The position numbers and the translations under genes are program-made. A stretch of DNA of 34,686 nt, taken from Clostridium sp. Its GTDB lineage: Bacteria > Bacillota > Clostridia > Acetivibrionales > Acetivibrionaceae. The stretch lies in the NCBI GenBank assembly GCA_012523755.1, contig JAAYTO010000170.1, positions 1 through 34,686 on the forward strand. Reading direction: 5' to 3'. Shown one piece after another: positions 24,546 through 34,161 of this stretch; positions within the stretch are counted from its first letter, which is position 1; the number at the start of each line of letters is the position of its first letter. The notes beneath the pieces are model-generated. The model ran no database searches. It worked only from the letters and a program-made list of their open reading frames with translations, and was not told the origin of the DNA.

Positions 24546-26327
24546 ATGGAAGAATCAATCTATGGATTAAAGAGAACACATATGTGTGCCGGGTTGGGCA
24601 TTAATGATGTAGGAAAAGATGTTACTGTTATGGGTTGGTGTCAAAGAACAAGAAACCTTGGAGGAGTTATATTTATAAACATCAGAGACAGAAGCGGCAT
24701 AATACAAACGGTGTACAACGATGAGAGCAATCCAGAAATTTTTGAAAAAGCCGAGACTGTCAGGGGTGAATATGTTCTCGCAGTAAGCGGTGTGGTTTCT
24801 AAAAGGGCTCCTGAAGCAATAAATCCGGAGATGGCTACCGGAGAGATTGAAATTATTGCAAAGGAACTTAGGATACTCAGCAGTGCTGAGACTCCGCCTA
24901 TGTATATTGAAGAAAATTCGGATGTAAATGAGGCCACTAGGCTTAAGTACAGATATATTGATTTGAGAAGACCGGATATGCAGCGAAATTTAATGTTAAG
25001 GCACAGGGTTTGTAAAATTGTACGGGATTACTATGATGAAAAGGGATTTTTAGAAATAGAGACTCCGATGCTTACAAAGAGTACTCCTGAGGGAGCAAGG
25101 GATTACCTTATACCTAGCAGGGTACATCCCGGTAAATTCTTTGCACTGCCGCAATCTCCCCAACTTTTTAAGCAGTTATTGATGGTTTCGGGCTTTGATA
25201 GATATTTCCAGATTGTAAAGTGCTTCAGGGATGAGGATCTAAGGGCGGACAGACAACCGGAATTTACCCAGATAGATTTGGAGATGTCCTTTGTAAATGT
25301 TGATGACGTGCTTTCCATAAATGAAGAGTTTATTAAAAGACTGTTCAAGGAAGCCTTAAATGTTGATATAGAGACTCCCTTTTTAAGGATGCCTTACAGG
25401 GAAGCTATGGAAAGGTTTGGATCCGACAAGCCTGATATACGGTTTGGATTAGAGCTTGTCAATGTATCGGATTTGGTTGAAAACTGCGGATTTAAAGTGT
25501 TTTCCGATGCCGTTAAAAACGGTGGAAGCGTTAGGGCAATAAATGCAAAAGGATGTGGCGAAAAATTCAAGCGTAAAGAAATAGATGCCTTGGTGGAACT
25601 GGTTAAGACATACGGTGCAAAGGGAATGGCATGGATAGTTGTGGAAGAGAACGGTCTTAAGTCCTCCATAACAAAATTCTTCAGTGAGGATGAGATGAAT
25701 GCAATTTTGCAAAGGGTTGAAGCAAAGCCCGGTGACCTGATATGCTTTGTTGCAGATAAGGATTCGGTGGTTTTTGATTCCTTGGGACAGCTGAGGCTGG
25801 AGATTGCAAGAAAGCTGGGACTTACGGACAGTAAGGAGTTTAAGCTTTTGTGGGTTACTGAGTTTCCCTTACTGGAATATGATGAAGAGGAAAAACGTTA
25901 TGTGGCAAAGCACCATCCTTTCACTTCACCTATGGATGAGGATATCGAATTGCTGGATACCGATCCGGGCAAGGTCAGGGCTAAAGCCTATGACATGGTA
26001 CTGAACGGAAACGAAATCGGAGGCGGAAGCATTAGAATTCACAGTCAGGAATTGCAGTCAAAGATGTTTAAGCTTTTAGGTTTTTCCGAAGAGGATGCGT
26101 GGGCAAGATTTGGATTCCTTCTTGAAGCCTTTAAGTATGGTACACCTCCCCACGGAGGAATGGCGTTTGGGCTTGACAGGCTAGTAATGCTTATGGCCGG
26201 AAGAAGCAGCATAAGGGATGTTATAGCATTTCCAAAGGTGCAGAATGCATCATGTCTTATGTCCAATGCACCGGATGATGTCGATCCGGAGCAGATTAAG
26301 GAACTGCATATAGAACTGGATCTATGA
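24546..26327 (+). CDS. aspS: Aspartyl-tRNA synthetase
   Basis: This is a bacterial-type class IIb synthetase for tRNA-Asp, 593 aa. The N-terminal OB-fold anticodon domain has GWCQRTRNLGGVIFINIRDR. Motif 2 is FRDEDLRADRQPEFTQID. The bacterial GAD insertion spans about residues 290-410, and motif 3 is AFGLDRLVMLMAG. The residues are those of a normal bacterial AspRS; whether it is discriminating toward Asn-tRNA cannot be read here. ATG 24546 has GGGAGAGGA upstream. The GAC specifier in the leader matches this gene's amino acid. A strong terminator lies 120 nt downstream. Confidence 0.97.
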   Translation: MEESIYGLKRTHMCAGLGINDVGKDVTVMGWCQRTRNLGGVIFINIRDRSGIIQTVYNDESNPEIFEKAETVRGEYVLAVSGVVSKRAPEAINPEMATGEIEIIAKELRILSSAETPPMYIEENSDVNEATRLKYRYIDLRRPDMQRNLMLRHRVCKIVRDYYDEKGFLEIETPMLTKSTPEGARDYLIPSRVHPGKFFALPQSPQLFKQLLMVSGFDRYFQIVKCFRDEDLRADRQPEFTQIDLEMSFVNVDDVLSINEEFIKRLFKEALNVDIETPFLRMPYREAMERFGSDKPDIRFGLELVNVSDLVENCGFKVFSDAVKNGGSVRAINAKGCGEKFKRKEIDALVELVKTYGAKGMAWIVVEENGLKSSITKFFSEDEMNAILQRVEAKPGDLICFVADKDSVVFDSLGQLRLEIARKLGLTDSKEFKLLWVTEFPLLEYDEEEKRYVAKHHPFTSPMDEDIELLDTDPGKVRAKAYDMVLNGNEIGGGSIRIHSQELQSKMFKLLGFSEEDAWARFGFLLEAFKYGTPPHGGMAFGLDRLVMLMAGRSSIRDVIAFPKVQNASCLMSNAPDDVDPEQIKELHIELDL

Positions 26328-26446
26328 TATTTGAATTTTTATTATAAGTAATGTAGATGCATTGTTAGAAAGCTCAGAATATGGCAGAGGAGTATCTCTT
26401 TTTAATACTTAAATGAAATATAAAATAACAATTATAAATATAATGG

Positions 26447-26499
26447 GACTATAAGCGGAATATGTATATTAATTATCTACCTGCTTATAGTCTTTTTTT
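26447..26499 (+). terminator. Rho-independent terminator of hisS-aspS
   Basis: GACTATAAGC (26447-26456) pairs perfectly with GCTTATAGTC (26483-26492), followed by seven T. The loop is long (26 nt) and AT-rich. Confidence 0.88.
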
Positions 26500-26509
26500 G
26501 TTAGTGGGA

Positions 26510-26568
26510 TTTCACGAAGTGAAATGACCAAAAAGCGATGAGGGCTCGATGCCCCCGGAGCTTTTGTT
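26510..26568 (+). repeat. Post-terminator structured repeat, copy R3
   Basis: TTTCAC-GAA-GTGAAA hairpin (26510-26524), TGACCAAAAAGCGATGA, hairpin GGGC-TCGAT-GCCC, then CCGGAGCTTTTGTT. AAAAGC and GCTTTT close an outer stem. It starts 11 nt after the T-run of the aspS terminator. The rest of the 347-nt gap before lepB shows no gene. Confidence 0.65.
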
Positions 26569-26674
26569 GCCGGAGGGAATGATTGATTTAATTGAACCAT
26601 TCAAAATTCAGTCTACTTGAAAAATTAGTTTAGATTAGGTAGAATTTATTAATGTAGAGTTTATAAATATAAAA

Positions 26675-27256
26675 TTGGTTGATTCAAAGGGAGGAATTAT
26701 TACGTTAAAGAAACCTTTCATTAAAGAAGTATTGGATTGGTTATTGCATATATTAATTGCTGTGCTGATAGGTTTGTTTATAGTTAATTTTATAGCACAA
26801 ATAACCATTGTCAGCGGCAGTTCAATGAAAATAACACTTCACGACCGCGACCGCCTTATTATTGAAAAGATAAGTCCTAGATTTGGTAAGTTGAATAGAG
26901 GGGATATAGTAATCATAAATGATTATCCGGGTCTGGAAACGGAGAGAAAACCGATTATTAAAAGGGTAATCGGTATTGAGGGCGATGAGGTGGAAATTCT
27001 GGACGGAAAAGTACATGTAAACGGTGTTGTTCTTGAAGAGAACTATATTAATGCCGATTCCCTAGGAACTTTGGAGGTTGAACCTGAATATAGCAAAGTA
27101 ACTGTTCCCGAGGGGCATATATATGTACTGGGGGATAATAGGTTATGGGGTCAAAGCAAGGACAGCAGGACATTTGGAACGGTAAGTGTAAAAGATGTCG
27201 GAGGAAAGGCTGTTTTCAGGTTTTATCCTTTTAATAGGTTTGGGGTTCTGAATTAA
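26675..27256 (+). CDS. lepB: Signal peptidase I
   Basis: This type I leader peptidase cleaves exported preproteins at the outer membrane face. An N-terminal helix (HILIAVLIGLFIVNFIA) is followed by the catalytic Ser in SGSSMKITL, where the usual Pro after SM-x is Ile. The general-base Lys lies in IIKRVIGIEGDEVE, and the box E motif is GDNRLWGQSKDSRTFG. About 185-193 aa, a typical single-helix Gram-positive form. The start is uncertain. TTG 26675 opens the frame, but the strong site AAAGGGAGG (26686-26694) lies after it, and 4-7 nt further on there is only ATT (26699) or ACG (26702). ACG sits where an ATG would be expected. Confidence 0.88.
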   Translation: MVDSKGGIITLKKPFIKEVLDWLLHILIAVLIGLFIVNFIAQITIVSGSSMKITLHDRDRLIIEKISPRFGKLNRGDIVIINDYPGLETERKPIIKRVIGIEGDEVEILDGKVHVNGVVLEENYINADSLGTLEVEPEYSKVTVPEGHIYVLGDNRLWGQSKDSRTFGTVSVKDVGGKAVFRFYPFNRFGVLN

Positions 27257-27315
27257 TAAGTTATATAAAGTAATACTGTTCTATATTGAATAATTTAAGC
27301 TACTTCAAACCAAAG

Positions 27316-27428
27316 ACTAGTATAGTGTTTCTCAAATATTTATTCGATAAAAATCCTGCGAACTTGTTGAATCGTCAAGATTTTCGGATTTTCTTTTTGT
27401 ATAGATTATTTGTGAATACATTACTAGT
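27316..27428. repeat. 113-bp terminal-inverted-repeat element, copy 2
   Basis: The left end is ACTAGTATAGTGTTTCTCAA. The right end, read on the minus strand, is ACTAGTAATGTATTCACAAA. The core is a terminator-like hairpin. The size and ends match copy 1 at 17683-17796. It lies 59 nt after lepB. In the rest of the 391-nt gap (27257-27647) I see only the small leader ORF at 27599. Confidence 0.65.
27350..27397. terminator. Terminator-like hairpin inside element copy 2
   Basis: AAAATCC pairs with GGATTTT (27386-27392), CGAA with TTCG, and CTTG with CAAG; CTTTTTG follows. Probably terminates lepB transcripts. Confidence 0.65.
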
Positions 27429-27598
27429 AGTAATAAATGTCAATGATATCGTTTTGGAACCTATTATGATATTATATATTAGAATAACAATTATATTAAC
27501 CTGTTGCGTGTTTATTAATAATGCAATAGGGGAAAAGGAGTACTAATTGGAGAATTATCGTATACAATGATTGATAGTTAAAATGCCATGGGGATAAG

Positions 27599-27655
27599 AT
27601 GTATGTTGAAAGGGGCGTGAATGTAGCTCTAATAGGCTGCGTTAACTATGAATAG
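27599..27655 (+). CDS. Possible 18-codon leader peptide overlapping the activase start
   Basis: ATG 27599, with GGGG 5 nt upstream, opens [18 protein letters not shown] and stops at TAG 27653-27655. That stop is 8 nt inside the following gene, whose own ATG (27648) lacks a good ribosome site. The arrangement would suit translational coupling. No amino-acid run suggests attenuation. It is short, so chance is possible. Confidence 0.35.
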   Translation: MYVERGVNVALIGCVNYE

Positions 27656-30600
27656 ATTATTGCATATAGGATTGGACGTTGGATCGACTACGGTAAAGTT
27701 GGTTGTACTTGATGAACGGAATAATATATTGTTTGGAAAGTATCAGAGGCACTACTCAGACATAAGGAAAACCATATCTTCCCTTCTTGAAGAAGCTTAT
27801 GTAAATTTTCCCGATGACAATATTACGATAATGGTTACAGGGTCAGGAGGAATTTCTGTATCAGAATGGCTTGAGCTGGATTTTATTCAGGAGGTTATTG
27901 CAAGTACCAAGGCCATAGAAAGCTTTATTCCTGAGACCGATGTTGTGATTGAATTAGGAGGGGAAGATGCAAAGATAACCTACTTTGATGGCAGTATTGA
28001 GCAGAGGATGAATGGTACCTGTGCCGGGGGAACGGGTGCATTTATAGACCAAATGGCATCACTTCTGAAGACTGATGCATCGGGTCTGAATGAGCTGGCA
28101 AAGAACTACAGGGTTATCTATCCTATTGCTGCCAGGTGTGGGGTGTTTGCCAAAACGGACATTCAACCCCTGATAAATGAAGGGGCATCAAAAGAGGATA
28201 TATCCGCATCGATATTTCAATCGGTGGTAAACCAGACCATAAGCGGACTTGCCTGTGGAAAGCCCATAAGGGGAAATGTTGCTTTCTTGGGAGGACCTTT
28301 ACAGTTTTTGTCGGAGCTTAGGGTAAGATTTATTGAAACCCTGAAGCTTGAAGAACATCAGGTGATTTCTCCTGACAATGCGGAGCTTTATGTTGCTTTA
28401 GGTGCTGCCTTGGCTTCTAAAGATTTAAAAGGGATACCTTTCAGATCCTTGGCCGGAAGGCTTTCGGTACTAAATGATATTACGGTTCATGAGGTGGAAA
28501 GGCTTGCTCCGTTGTTTAATGATGAAAAGGAGCTTGAAGATTTTAGAATAAGGCATCAAAACAGTGCTGTTTCACAACGCGACATTAAAGGTTATGCAGG
28601 GAAATGCTTTCTTGGTATAGATGCAGGCTCAACAACTACTAAAGCCGTACTGATAGATGAATCTGGAGCCATTTTGTATTCCCATTACGGGAGCAATAAT
28701 GGAAGCCCTTTAAAGTCTACGGTAAAAATTCTCAAGAAAATCTACGGATTGCTTTCAAAGGATGCGAAGATTGTTAATTCTACGGTTACAGGCTATGGAG
28801 AGGGACTGATAAAGGTTGCCTTGGCGGTTGACATAGGAGAGATTGAAACAATAGCACACTACAAGGCAGCAGATGCCATATTGCCCGGAGTTGAATTTAT
28901 ACTTGATATTGGCGGACAGGACATGAAATGTTTGAAGATAAAGAACGGCGTTATCGACAGTATTATGTTGAATGAGGCTTGTTCTTCTGGATGCGGTTCC
29001 TTCATTGAAACCTTTGCCCATTCATTGAATATGAGCGTGGAGGATTTTGCAAAAGAGGCACTTTTAGCAAAATCCCCTGTGGATTTGGGCTCTAGGTGTA
29101 CTGTTTTTATGAATTCAAGGGTTAAACAGGCACAAAAAGAGGGAGCATCGGTGGGTGACATATCGGCAGGTCTTTCCTATTCGGTAATAAAAAATGCACT
29201 TCAAAAAGTAATAAAAATAAGAGATCCCGAGGAGATGGGACAAAAGGTTATTGTTCAGGGCGGTACCTTTTATAATGACGCTGTGCTGAGAAGCTTTGAG
29301 CTTATTGCCGGCAAGAATGCGGTAAGACCGGATATAGCAGGTCTTATGGGTGCCTATGGTGCAGCTCTTATTGCTAAAGAACGGTATACCGAAGGATATG
29401 AAAGCACCTTGGTAAAGGCAGAGGAGCTTGACAGCTTCAGTATTGACATATCGATGAGAAGATGCGGGCTTTGTGGCAATAATTGTTTGCTTACAATAAA
29501 TACGTTTTCGGGAGGCAAGGAGTTTATATCCGGGAACCGGTGTGAGAGAGGAGTCGGAATAGAGAAAAAACGTGATGACATTCCCAATCTTTTTGATTAT
29601 AAATACAAAAGGTTGTTTTCGTACAAACCCTTGGATAAAAACGAAGCGATAAGGGGTACTGTGGGTATTCCCAGGGTGCTTAATTTATATGAAAATTATC
29701 CCTTCTGGGTTACGTTTTTTACCGAGCTGAAGTTCAGGGTGGAGCTTTCTCCTAGGTCTTCGAAGAAGATATATGAGCTCGGAATGGAGACAATACCTTC
29801 GGAGTCTGCCTGTTACCCTGCCAAGATTGTCCATGGACATATAACGAGTCTTATTAACAAGAATGTAGACATAATATTTTACCCGTGTCTACCCTATGAA
29901 AAAATAGAGTACAGCGATTGCGACAACTATTACAACTGTCCTATGGTGACATCCTATCCTGAAGTAATAAAGAACAATATGGATGATTTAAGGGACAAGG
30001 GAATAGTGTATATGAACCCATTCCTGCCTATGGACAATAAAAAAAGACTGATGGAGAGGCTATATAAAGTATTTAAGGTATACAATATCAGCTGGCAGGA
30101 GATAAAGCAGGCTGTTGAAAAAGCTTGGCTTGAGGATGAAAATGTAAAACAGGATATTAGAAAAAAGGGAGAAGAGACATTAGAATACCTTGAAAAGAGC
30201 GGAAAAAAAGGTATTATTCTCGCTGGACGTCCTTATCACATAGATCCTGAAATAAATCACGGTATACCCAATATTATTACTGGGTTTGATATGGCTGTTC
30301 TTACGGAGGACTCGATAGCACATTTGGGAAAAATTCAGCATCCTTTGAGGGTTGTTGACCAATGGACGTATCATTCCAGGCTATATAGGGCTGCAAGTTT
30401 TGTAAAGGAAAAAAGCAATCTTGAACTGGTTCAGCTAAATTCCTTTGGTTGCGGACTGGATGCTGTGACCACAGACCAAGTTGAAGAAATACTGTCCAGC
30501 AGTAATAAGATTTATACAGTCTTAAAAATTGATGAGATTGACAACCTGGGAGCAGCAAAGATTCGTATAAGATCCTTAAAGGCTGCGATGGAAGAAAGGG

Positions 30601-31949
30601 ATAAAAACGGATTCAGACCCGTAAAGGGAGATGCCAGCTGTAAAAGGGTGCTTTTCACAAAGAAAATGAAAGAAAACCACACCATACTGGTTCCACAAAT
30701 GTCTCCTATACATTTTCAGTTTTTGGAGGAGGCGTTCAGGGTTTCCGGCTACAACCTGAAAGTGTTGCCTTATGTCGACAGAAAAGCTATTGATGAAGGG
30801 CTTAAGTATGTTAACAACGATGCATGTTATCCTTCAATAATTGTAGTGGGACAGCTGATAGAGGCTCTAAAGTCAGGAGAATATGACCTTAATAATGTTT
30901 CTTTAATGATATCTCAGACAGCAGGAGGATGCAGGGCTACAAACTATATTGGGTTTTTAAGAAAAGCACTAAAGGATGCAGGACTTTCCCATATACCGGT
31001 GTTGTCTTTGAATTTTGCCGGTTTAGAAAAGAATCCCGGGTTTAAAATCAGACCGGGTCTGGTAAACAAGGCTCTTATGGCGGTGGTATATGGTGATTTG
31101 CTTATGAGGGTATTGTATAGAGTAAGACCCTATGAGAGAATAGGCGGTTCTGCAAATCTCTTATACGATACATGGGTACCCAGATGCAAGGAGTCAATAA
31201 GAACAGGCTCTCAAAGAACATTCAAAGAAAACATCTACAGAATTGTGGAGGAATTTGATAATCTGGATGTATATAACGTTAGAAAGCCTAGAGTTGGTTT
31301 GGTAGGAGAGATTCTTGTTAAATTCCATCCTCAAGCCAACAATAATGTTGTTGACATAATAGAGAGAGAGGGAGCAGAAGCGGTAATGCCGGACTTAACC
31401 GACTTTTTACTGTATTGTGCTTATAATGAAAACTTTAAATACGCCCATTTATCCGGGAAAAAAGTTGACCGCACAATAAAAAATTTGGCAATCTCGCTTA
31501 TAGAGTACTACAGAAGGGATATGAAAAAAGCACTCGAGCAGAGTAAACGGTTTAGTCCTCCCTGTTCTATATCTGAACTGGCAGAAATGGCATCTAGGAT
31601 TCTATCCGTTGGAAATCATACAGGTGAAGGCTGGTTTTTAACAGCAGAAATGATAGAACTTATAAATAGTGGTGTACAAAACATAGTGTGTATGCAGCCT
31701 TTTGCTTGTTTGCCCAATCATGTAACCGGTAAGGGCATGATAAAGGAGCTGAAGCGGCGGTATCCTGATTCTAATATTGTTGCGGTGGATTATGATCCGG
31801 GGGCAAGTGAGGTAAATCAGTTAAACAGGATTAAGCTTATGCTGTCTGTAGCTTTTAAGAACTTTTATAAGGCGGAGCAAGATTTAAAAAAGAAAGACAG
31901 TATATATGATTGTGAAAACAAGGGCGAGATAGTTAAGACTTTAGTATAA
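27648..31949 (+). CDS. Giant acyl-CoA dehydratase activase (2-hydroxyglutaryl-CoA dehydratase activator family)
   Basis: This is a 1433-aa fusion of the BcrAD/BadF/HgdC ATPase family with HgdB-like modules. ATPase domain 1 (about 5-265) has [29 protein letters not shown] and [10 protein letters not shown]. ATPase domain 2 (about 318-585) has [34 protein letters not shown] and [11 protein letters not shown]. In family activators such cysteines bridge a [4Fe-4S] cluster. A DUF2229-type region opens with [10 protein letters not shown] (about 603), then [12 protein letters not shown] and later [14 protein letters not shown] and [13 protein letters not shown]. Known activators inject an electron, driven by ATP, into 2-hydroxyacyl-CoA dehydratases. 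The role of these huge stand-alone forms, common in clostridia, is unknown. No dehydratase genes are adjacent. A perfect 18-bp terminator follows. Confidence 0.88.
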   Translation: MNRLLHIGLDVGSTTVKLVVLDERNNILFGKYQRHYSDIRKTISSLLEEAYVNFPDDNITIMVTGSGGISVSEWLELDFIQEVIASTKAIESFIPETDVVIELGGEDAKITYFDGSIEQRMNGTCAGGTGAFIDQMASLLKTDASGLNELAKNYRVIYPIAARCGVFAKTDIQPLINEGASKEDISASIFQSVVNQTISGLACGKPIRGNVAFLGGPLQFLSELRVRFIETLKLEEHQVISPDNAELYVALGAALASKDLKGIPFRSLAGRLSVLNDITVHEVERLAPLFNDEKELEDFRIRHQNSAVSQRDIKGYAGKCFLGIDAGSTTTKAVLIDESGAILYSHYGSNNGSPLKSTVKILKKIYGLLSKDAKIVNSTVTGYGEGLIKVALAVDIGEIETIAHYKAADAILPGVEFILDIGGQDMKCLKIKNGVIDSIMLNEACSSGCGSFIETFAHSLNMSVEDFAKEALLAKSPVDLGSRCTVFMNSRVKQAQKEGASVGDISAGLSYSVIKNALQKVIKIRDPEEMGQKVIVQGGTFYNDAVLRSFELIAGKNAVRPDIAGLMGAYGAALIAKERYTEGYESTLVKAEELDSFSIDISMRRCGLCGNNCLLTINTFSGGKEFISGNRCERGVGIEKKRDDIPNLFDYKYKRLFSYKPLDKNEAIRGTVGIPRVLNLYENYPFWVTFFTELKFRVELSPRSSKKIYELGMETIPSESACYPAKIVHGHITSLINKNVDIIFYPCLPYEKIEYSDCDNYYNCPMVTSYPEVIKNNMDDLRDKGIVYMNPFLPMDNKKRLMERLYKVFKVYNISWQEIKQAVEKAWLEDENVKQDIRKKGEETLEYLEKSGKKGIILAGRPYHIDPEINHGIPNIITGFDMAVLTEDSIAHLGKIQHPLRVVDQWTYHSRLYRAASFVKEKSNLELVQLNSFGCGLDAVTTDQVEEILSSSNKIYTVLKIDEIDNLGAAKIRIRSLKAAMEERDKNGFRPVKGDASCKRVLFTKKMKENHTILVPQMSPIHFQFLEEAFRVSGYNLKVLPYVDRKAIDEGLKYVNNDACYPSIIVVGQLIEALKSGEYDLNNVSLMISQTAGGCRATNYIGFLRKALKDAGLSHIPVLSLNFAGLEKNPGFKIRPGLVNKALMAVVYGDLLMRVLYRVRPYERIGGSANLLYDTWVPRCKESIRTGSQRTFKENIYRIVEEFDNLDVYNVRKPRVGLVGEILVKFHPQANNNVVDIIEREGAEAVMPDLTDFLLYCAYNENFKYAHLSGKKVDRTIKNLAISLIEYYRRDMKKALEQSKRFSPPCSISELAEMASRILSVGNHTGEGWFLTAEMIELINSGVQNIVCMQPFACLPNHVTGKGMIKELKRRYPDSNIVAVDYDPGASEVNQLNRIKLMLSVAFKNFYKAEQDLKKKDSIYDCENKGEIVKTLV

Positions 31950-32019
31950 ATCTGGTTTTTCTTCACATTTTATAACAAGCCTCTTAGCATATGAGTGCAT
32001 TAAAGAAAATATGAAATTC

Positions 32020-32058
32020 TTATAAAAGAAAAGGGCTCTAAGCCCTTTTCTTTTATAA
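32020..32058. terminator. Perfect 18-bp bidirectional terminator
   Basis: TTATAAAAGAAAAGGGCT (32020-32037) is followed by CTA and its exact complement (32041-32058). The A-rich left arm and T-rich right arm can stop transcription from both sides: the activase gene on + and the small gene at 32161-32388 on -. Confidence 0.88.
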
Positions 32059-32114
32059 GGTTTTTGAACCGAAAACATTAAAAACGAGGGGGGTCAAAGT
32101 TCTTGGGTTTTGTT
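32059..32114 (+). repeat. Possible diverged post-terminator repeat, R4
   Basis: A hairpin GGTT-TTTG-AACC directly after a terminator is followed by AAAAACGAGGGGGG and GGGTTTTGTT. The order of parts matches R2/R3 (hairpin, A-run with GCGATGGG, TTTTGTT), but base identity is weak. Confidence 0.3.
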
Positions 32115-32160
32115 AAAAAACAATAAGACCTAATACTATGTATCGGTCATATATACATTA

Positions 32161-32388
32161 TTAATAATATAATGCTCTCTCTGAAATAATGTTATCCACG
32201 CTTTGAATGCTGATATAGGGATCATAAGCATCAACGCTTTTTGAGAACTGGTTTTTCGTTAAGAGATTCCGGTGTCCGCAACACTCACAAACAAAATTCA
32301 GACCGTTTAACTTCGAAATTTCAACTTCCGGTAGGTTCAACAAAACAGATTTACAATTGTAGCAGAATAATGTCTTAAAGTTATACAT
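32161..32388 (-). CDS. Small zinc-ribbon-like protein
   Basis: This 75-aa protein on the minus strand has two knuckles, CYNC near residue 9 and CECC near residue 34, which would bind one zinc. The rest is hydrophilic (DAYDPYISIQSVDNIISERA). I do not recognise the family; a regulatory or nucleic-acid-binding role is a guess. The ATG (complement of 32386-32388) has a strong AAAGGAGG 8 nt upstream on that strand, which supports a real gene. It is divergent from spoIIP and its transcript would end at the shared terminator at 32020-32058. Confidence 0.65.
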   Translation of the reverse strand: MYNFKTLFCYNCKSVLLNLPEVEISKLNGLNFVCECCGHRNLLTKNQFSKSVDAYDPYISIQSVDNIISERALYY

Positions 32389-32772
32389 GCATGTTCCTCC
32401 TTTTTTTGTACATAGACTTGTTTTTTTGAAAAAAAGCAGATTAAATCTATAAAAGAAAGTAATTCTTTCGCAGGTGATTTCTATTTTAATATAAACCTCA
32501 CTGCATTTAAAGTAAGTGACTGTATTTATTAATAATCGACATTATACTTAAGGAAAATCAACATTATGTTGCGAAATATAAGATAAAATTAAGAAAAGAA
32601 ACAATCTGTTTACATGTCCTAATACTGCATCTCTATTATATATTTTTTTAAGAATAAAATCAATAGTTATCATTTTAAAAAAAATCATGAATATAATCAA
32701 TACAAAGAAATGTAACAAAGATAAAAAACAAAGGGGATTTTATAAATTACGCGGATCTTAACGGAGGATAAA
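32389..32772. other. Divergent intergenic region, AT-rich
   Basis: This 384-nt gap separates the minus-strand zinc-ribbon gene from spoIIP and must hold both promoters. I see no ORF and no convincing vegetative promoter. A TTTACA (about 32610) has TATTAT 19 nt on, which is marginal. spoIIP is normally driven by sporulation sigma factors, and I could not place such a site with confidence. Confidence 0.4.
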
Positions 32773-34047
32773 ATGAAAAGGTACGCTTCAAGAAAAAATA
32801 GGTTTAAGATTAATGGGGTTTTGAAGGCGATTCTAATAATTTTCCTGTCGGTGGTGGCAATAAAACTAGGTACGGTGGGAGGCGACATACTTTTTAGATT
32901 GGATAAGAAAATTATAAGAAGTGTTGACATTGAAAACTATAGGTCTAATCTAAAAACTACTTTGCCAATAATAGATACTATTTACAACAGTGGCAATATA
33001 AGTGTGTCTTTAACTGGGTATATCAAAGATGTTATGCAGGGAATTTTTCATTTTGACATGAACAGTCCTGCTACTATTTTAGGTGCTCAGTCGCCCTACT
33101 TTTACAGTTATTATATTGACGGCTATCAGAAACAGCTTGCCCATAGCCAGGGCAGCAAGCCGTATTTTTATATTGCGGAGATTGAAGAACCCGAAAGCAA
33201 AAATAATGAAAAGTATGATGCGAAAAAAACTGAACCGGAGCCCACTTACCCGGCCAGCAGTATTTCTTACACCGTGGATGAGGATGATAGAAAAGGCACT
33301 CCTGAGAATAATACTGTTACATTTAATGAAATAGCAATAAATAATAATGACACTGATTATGAAATTAATATAAAAGAGCTTATGAGTGAGCCCTTAAATA
33401 TCAGCTTTGATAAAAAAGAACCCAAGATATTGATTTATCATACCCATACCAATGAAGGATATATCAAGGATATTTCCGAACTTGAAAAAAGCGGCATTCC
33501 CAGCAGGACCACGGATGCCAGATACAGCGTTGTAAGAGTTGGTGAAGAGCTTGCCAATATCTTTAGAAAAAAATATGGTATTGAAGTAATTCATAATGCT
33601 ACCATGCATAATTATCCCTCAGACACCGGCTGCTATGCAAGATCTTTAAATACTGCCACCAGTATTTTAAAAAGCTACCCTTCAATTAAAATTGTTTTAG
33701 ATATTCACAGGGATGGTATAGAGCAGAAGAAACTAAGGGTTGCGACTCAAATAAATAATAAGAGCGTAGCTAGGATAATGTTTGTTGTAGGAACTGATAC
33801 CACAGGTCTTGAACATCCTAACTGGAGAGAAAACCTGAAGCTTGCCATAACGCTCCAGCAAAAACTGAATGAAAAGTATCCGGGGATTACAAGACCGATT
33901 TATATAAGCTATAACCGTTATAATCAGCATTTAACCCCGGGTTCCTTGATAGTTGAAGTAGGAGGGGACGGAAATACCATAGATGAATGTTTAGAAAGCA
34001 CAAAATACCTAGCTGAAGTAATAAATGAAGTTATTAATAATAAATAA
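32773..34047 (+). CDS. spoIIP: Stage II sporulation protein P
   Basis: SpoIIP is a cell-wall amidase/endopeptidase that, with SpoIID and SpoIIM, thins septal peptidoglycan to drive engulfment. In 424 aa there is an N-terminal membrane helix (VLKAILIIFLSVVAIKLG) and a long extracytoplasmic linker. The amidase core follows, with LIYHTHTNEGY (His223, His225, Glu228), VLDIHRDG (His312) and LIVEVGGDGNT near the C-terminus, where family members carry a catalytic Glu. ATG 32773 has ACGGAGGA upstream. The gene shows that the organism forms endospores. Confidence 0.94.
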   Translation: MKRYASRKNRFKINGVLKAILIIFLSVVAIKLGTVGGDILFRLDKKIIRSVDIENYRSNLKTTLPIIDTIYNSGNISVSLTGYIKDVMQGIFHFDMNSPATILGAQSPYFYSYYIDGYQKQLAHSQGSKPYFYIAEIEEPESKNNEKYDAKKTEPEPTYPASSISYTVDEDDRKGTPENNTVTFNEIAINNNDTDYEINIKELMSEPLNISFDKKEPKILIYHTHTNEGYIKDISELEKSGIPSRTTDARYSVVRVGEELANIFRKKYGIEVIHNATMHNYPSDTGCYARSLNTATSILKSYPSIKIVLDIHRDGIEQKKLRVATQINNKSVARIMFVVGTDTTGLEHPNWRENLKLAITLQQKLNEKYPGITRPIYISYNRYNQHLTPGSLIVEVGGDGNTIDECLESTKYLAEVINEVINNK

Positions 34048-34072
34048 GAATAATGTGGGAATAATAGATAAT

Positions 34073-34121
34073 GGGTGCAATAAACAAATGTGAAGATTCT
34101 TCACTTAAATAATATACACCC
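34073..34121. repeat. GGGTGYA-bounded hairpin repeat, copy B (short)
   Basis: Bounded by GGGTGCA and TACACCC within ATGGGTG...CACCCAT, this 49-nt dyad has a perfect inner hairpin GTGAAG-ATT-CTTCAC. It shares only the ends with copies A and C. It lies just after spoIIP and could act as a terminator, though no T-run follows. Confidence 0.6.
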
Positions 34122-34161
34122 ATAAATAACAGGATTACTTAAAACAAAAAGGGGTTTATCA

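Noticed and set aside
26510-26568. c-di-GMP or other named riboswitch
   Set aside because: The conserved bases of the classes I know are absent, so I left it as an unassigned structured repeat.
27286-27546. 86-codon + strand ORF after lepB
   Set aside because: It runs through the 113-bp inverted-repeat element and has no ribosome site; composition looks non-coding.
32389-32772. Sporulation sigma-E or sigma-G promoter for spoIIP
   Set aside because: Only partial matches with poor spacing were found (for example CATGAATA near 32690); not good enough to call.
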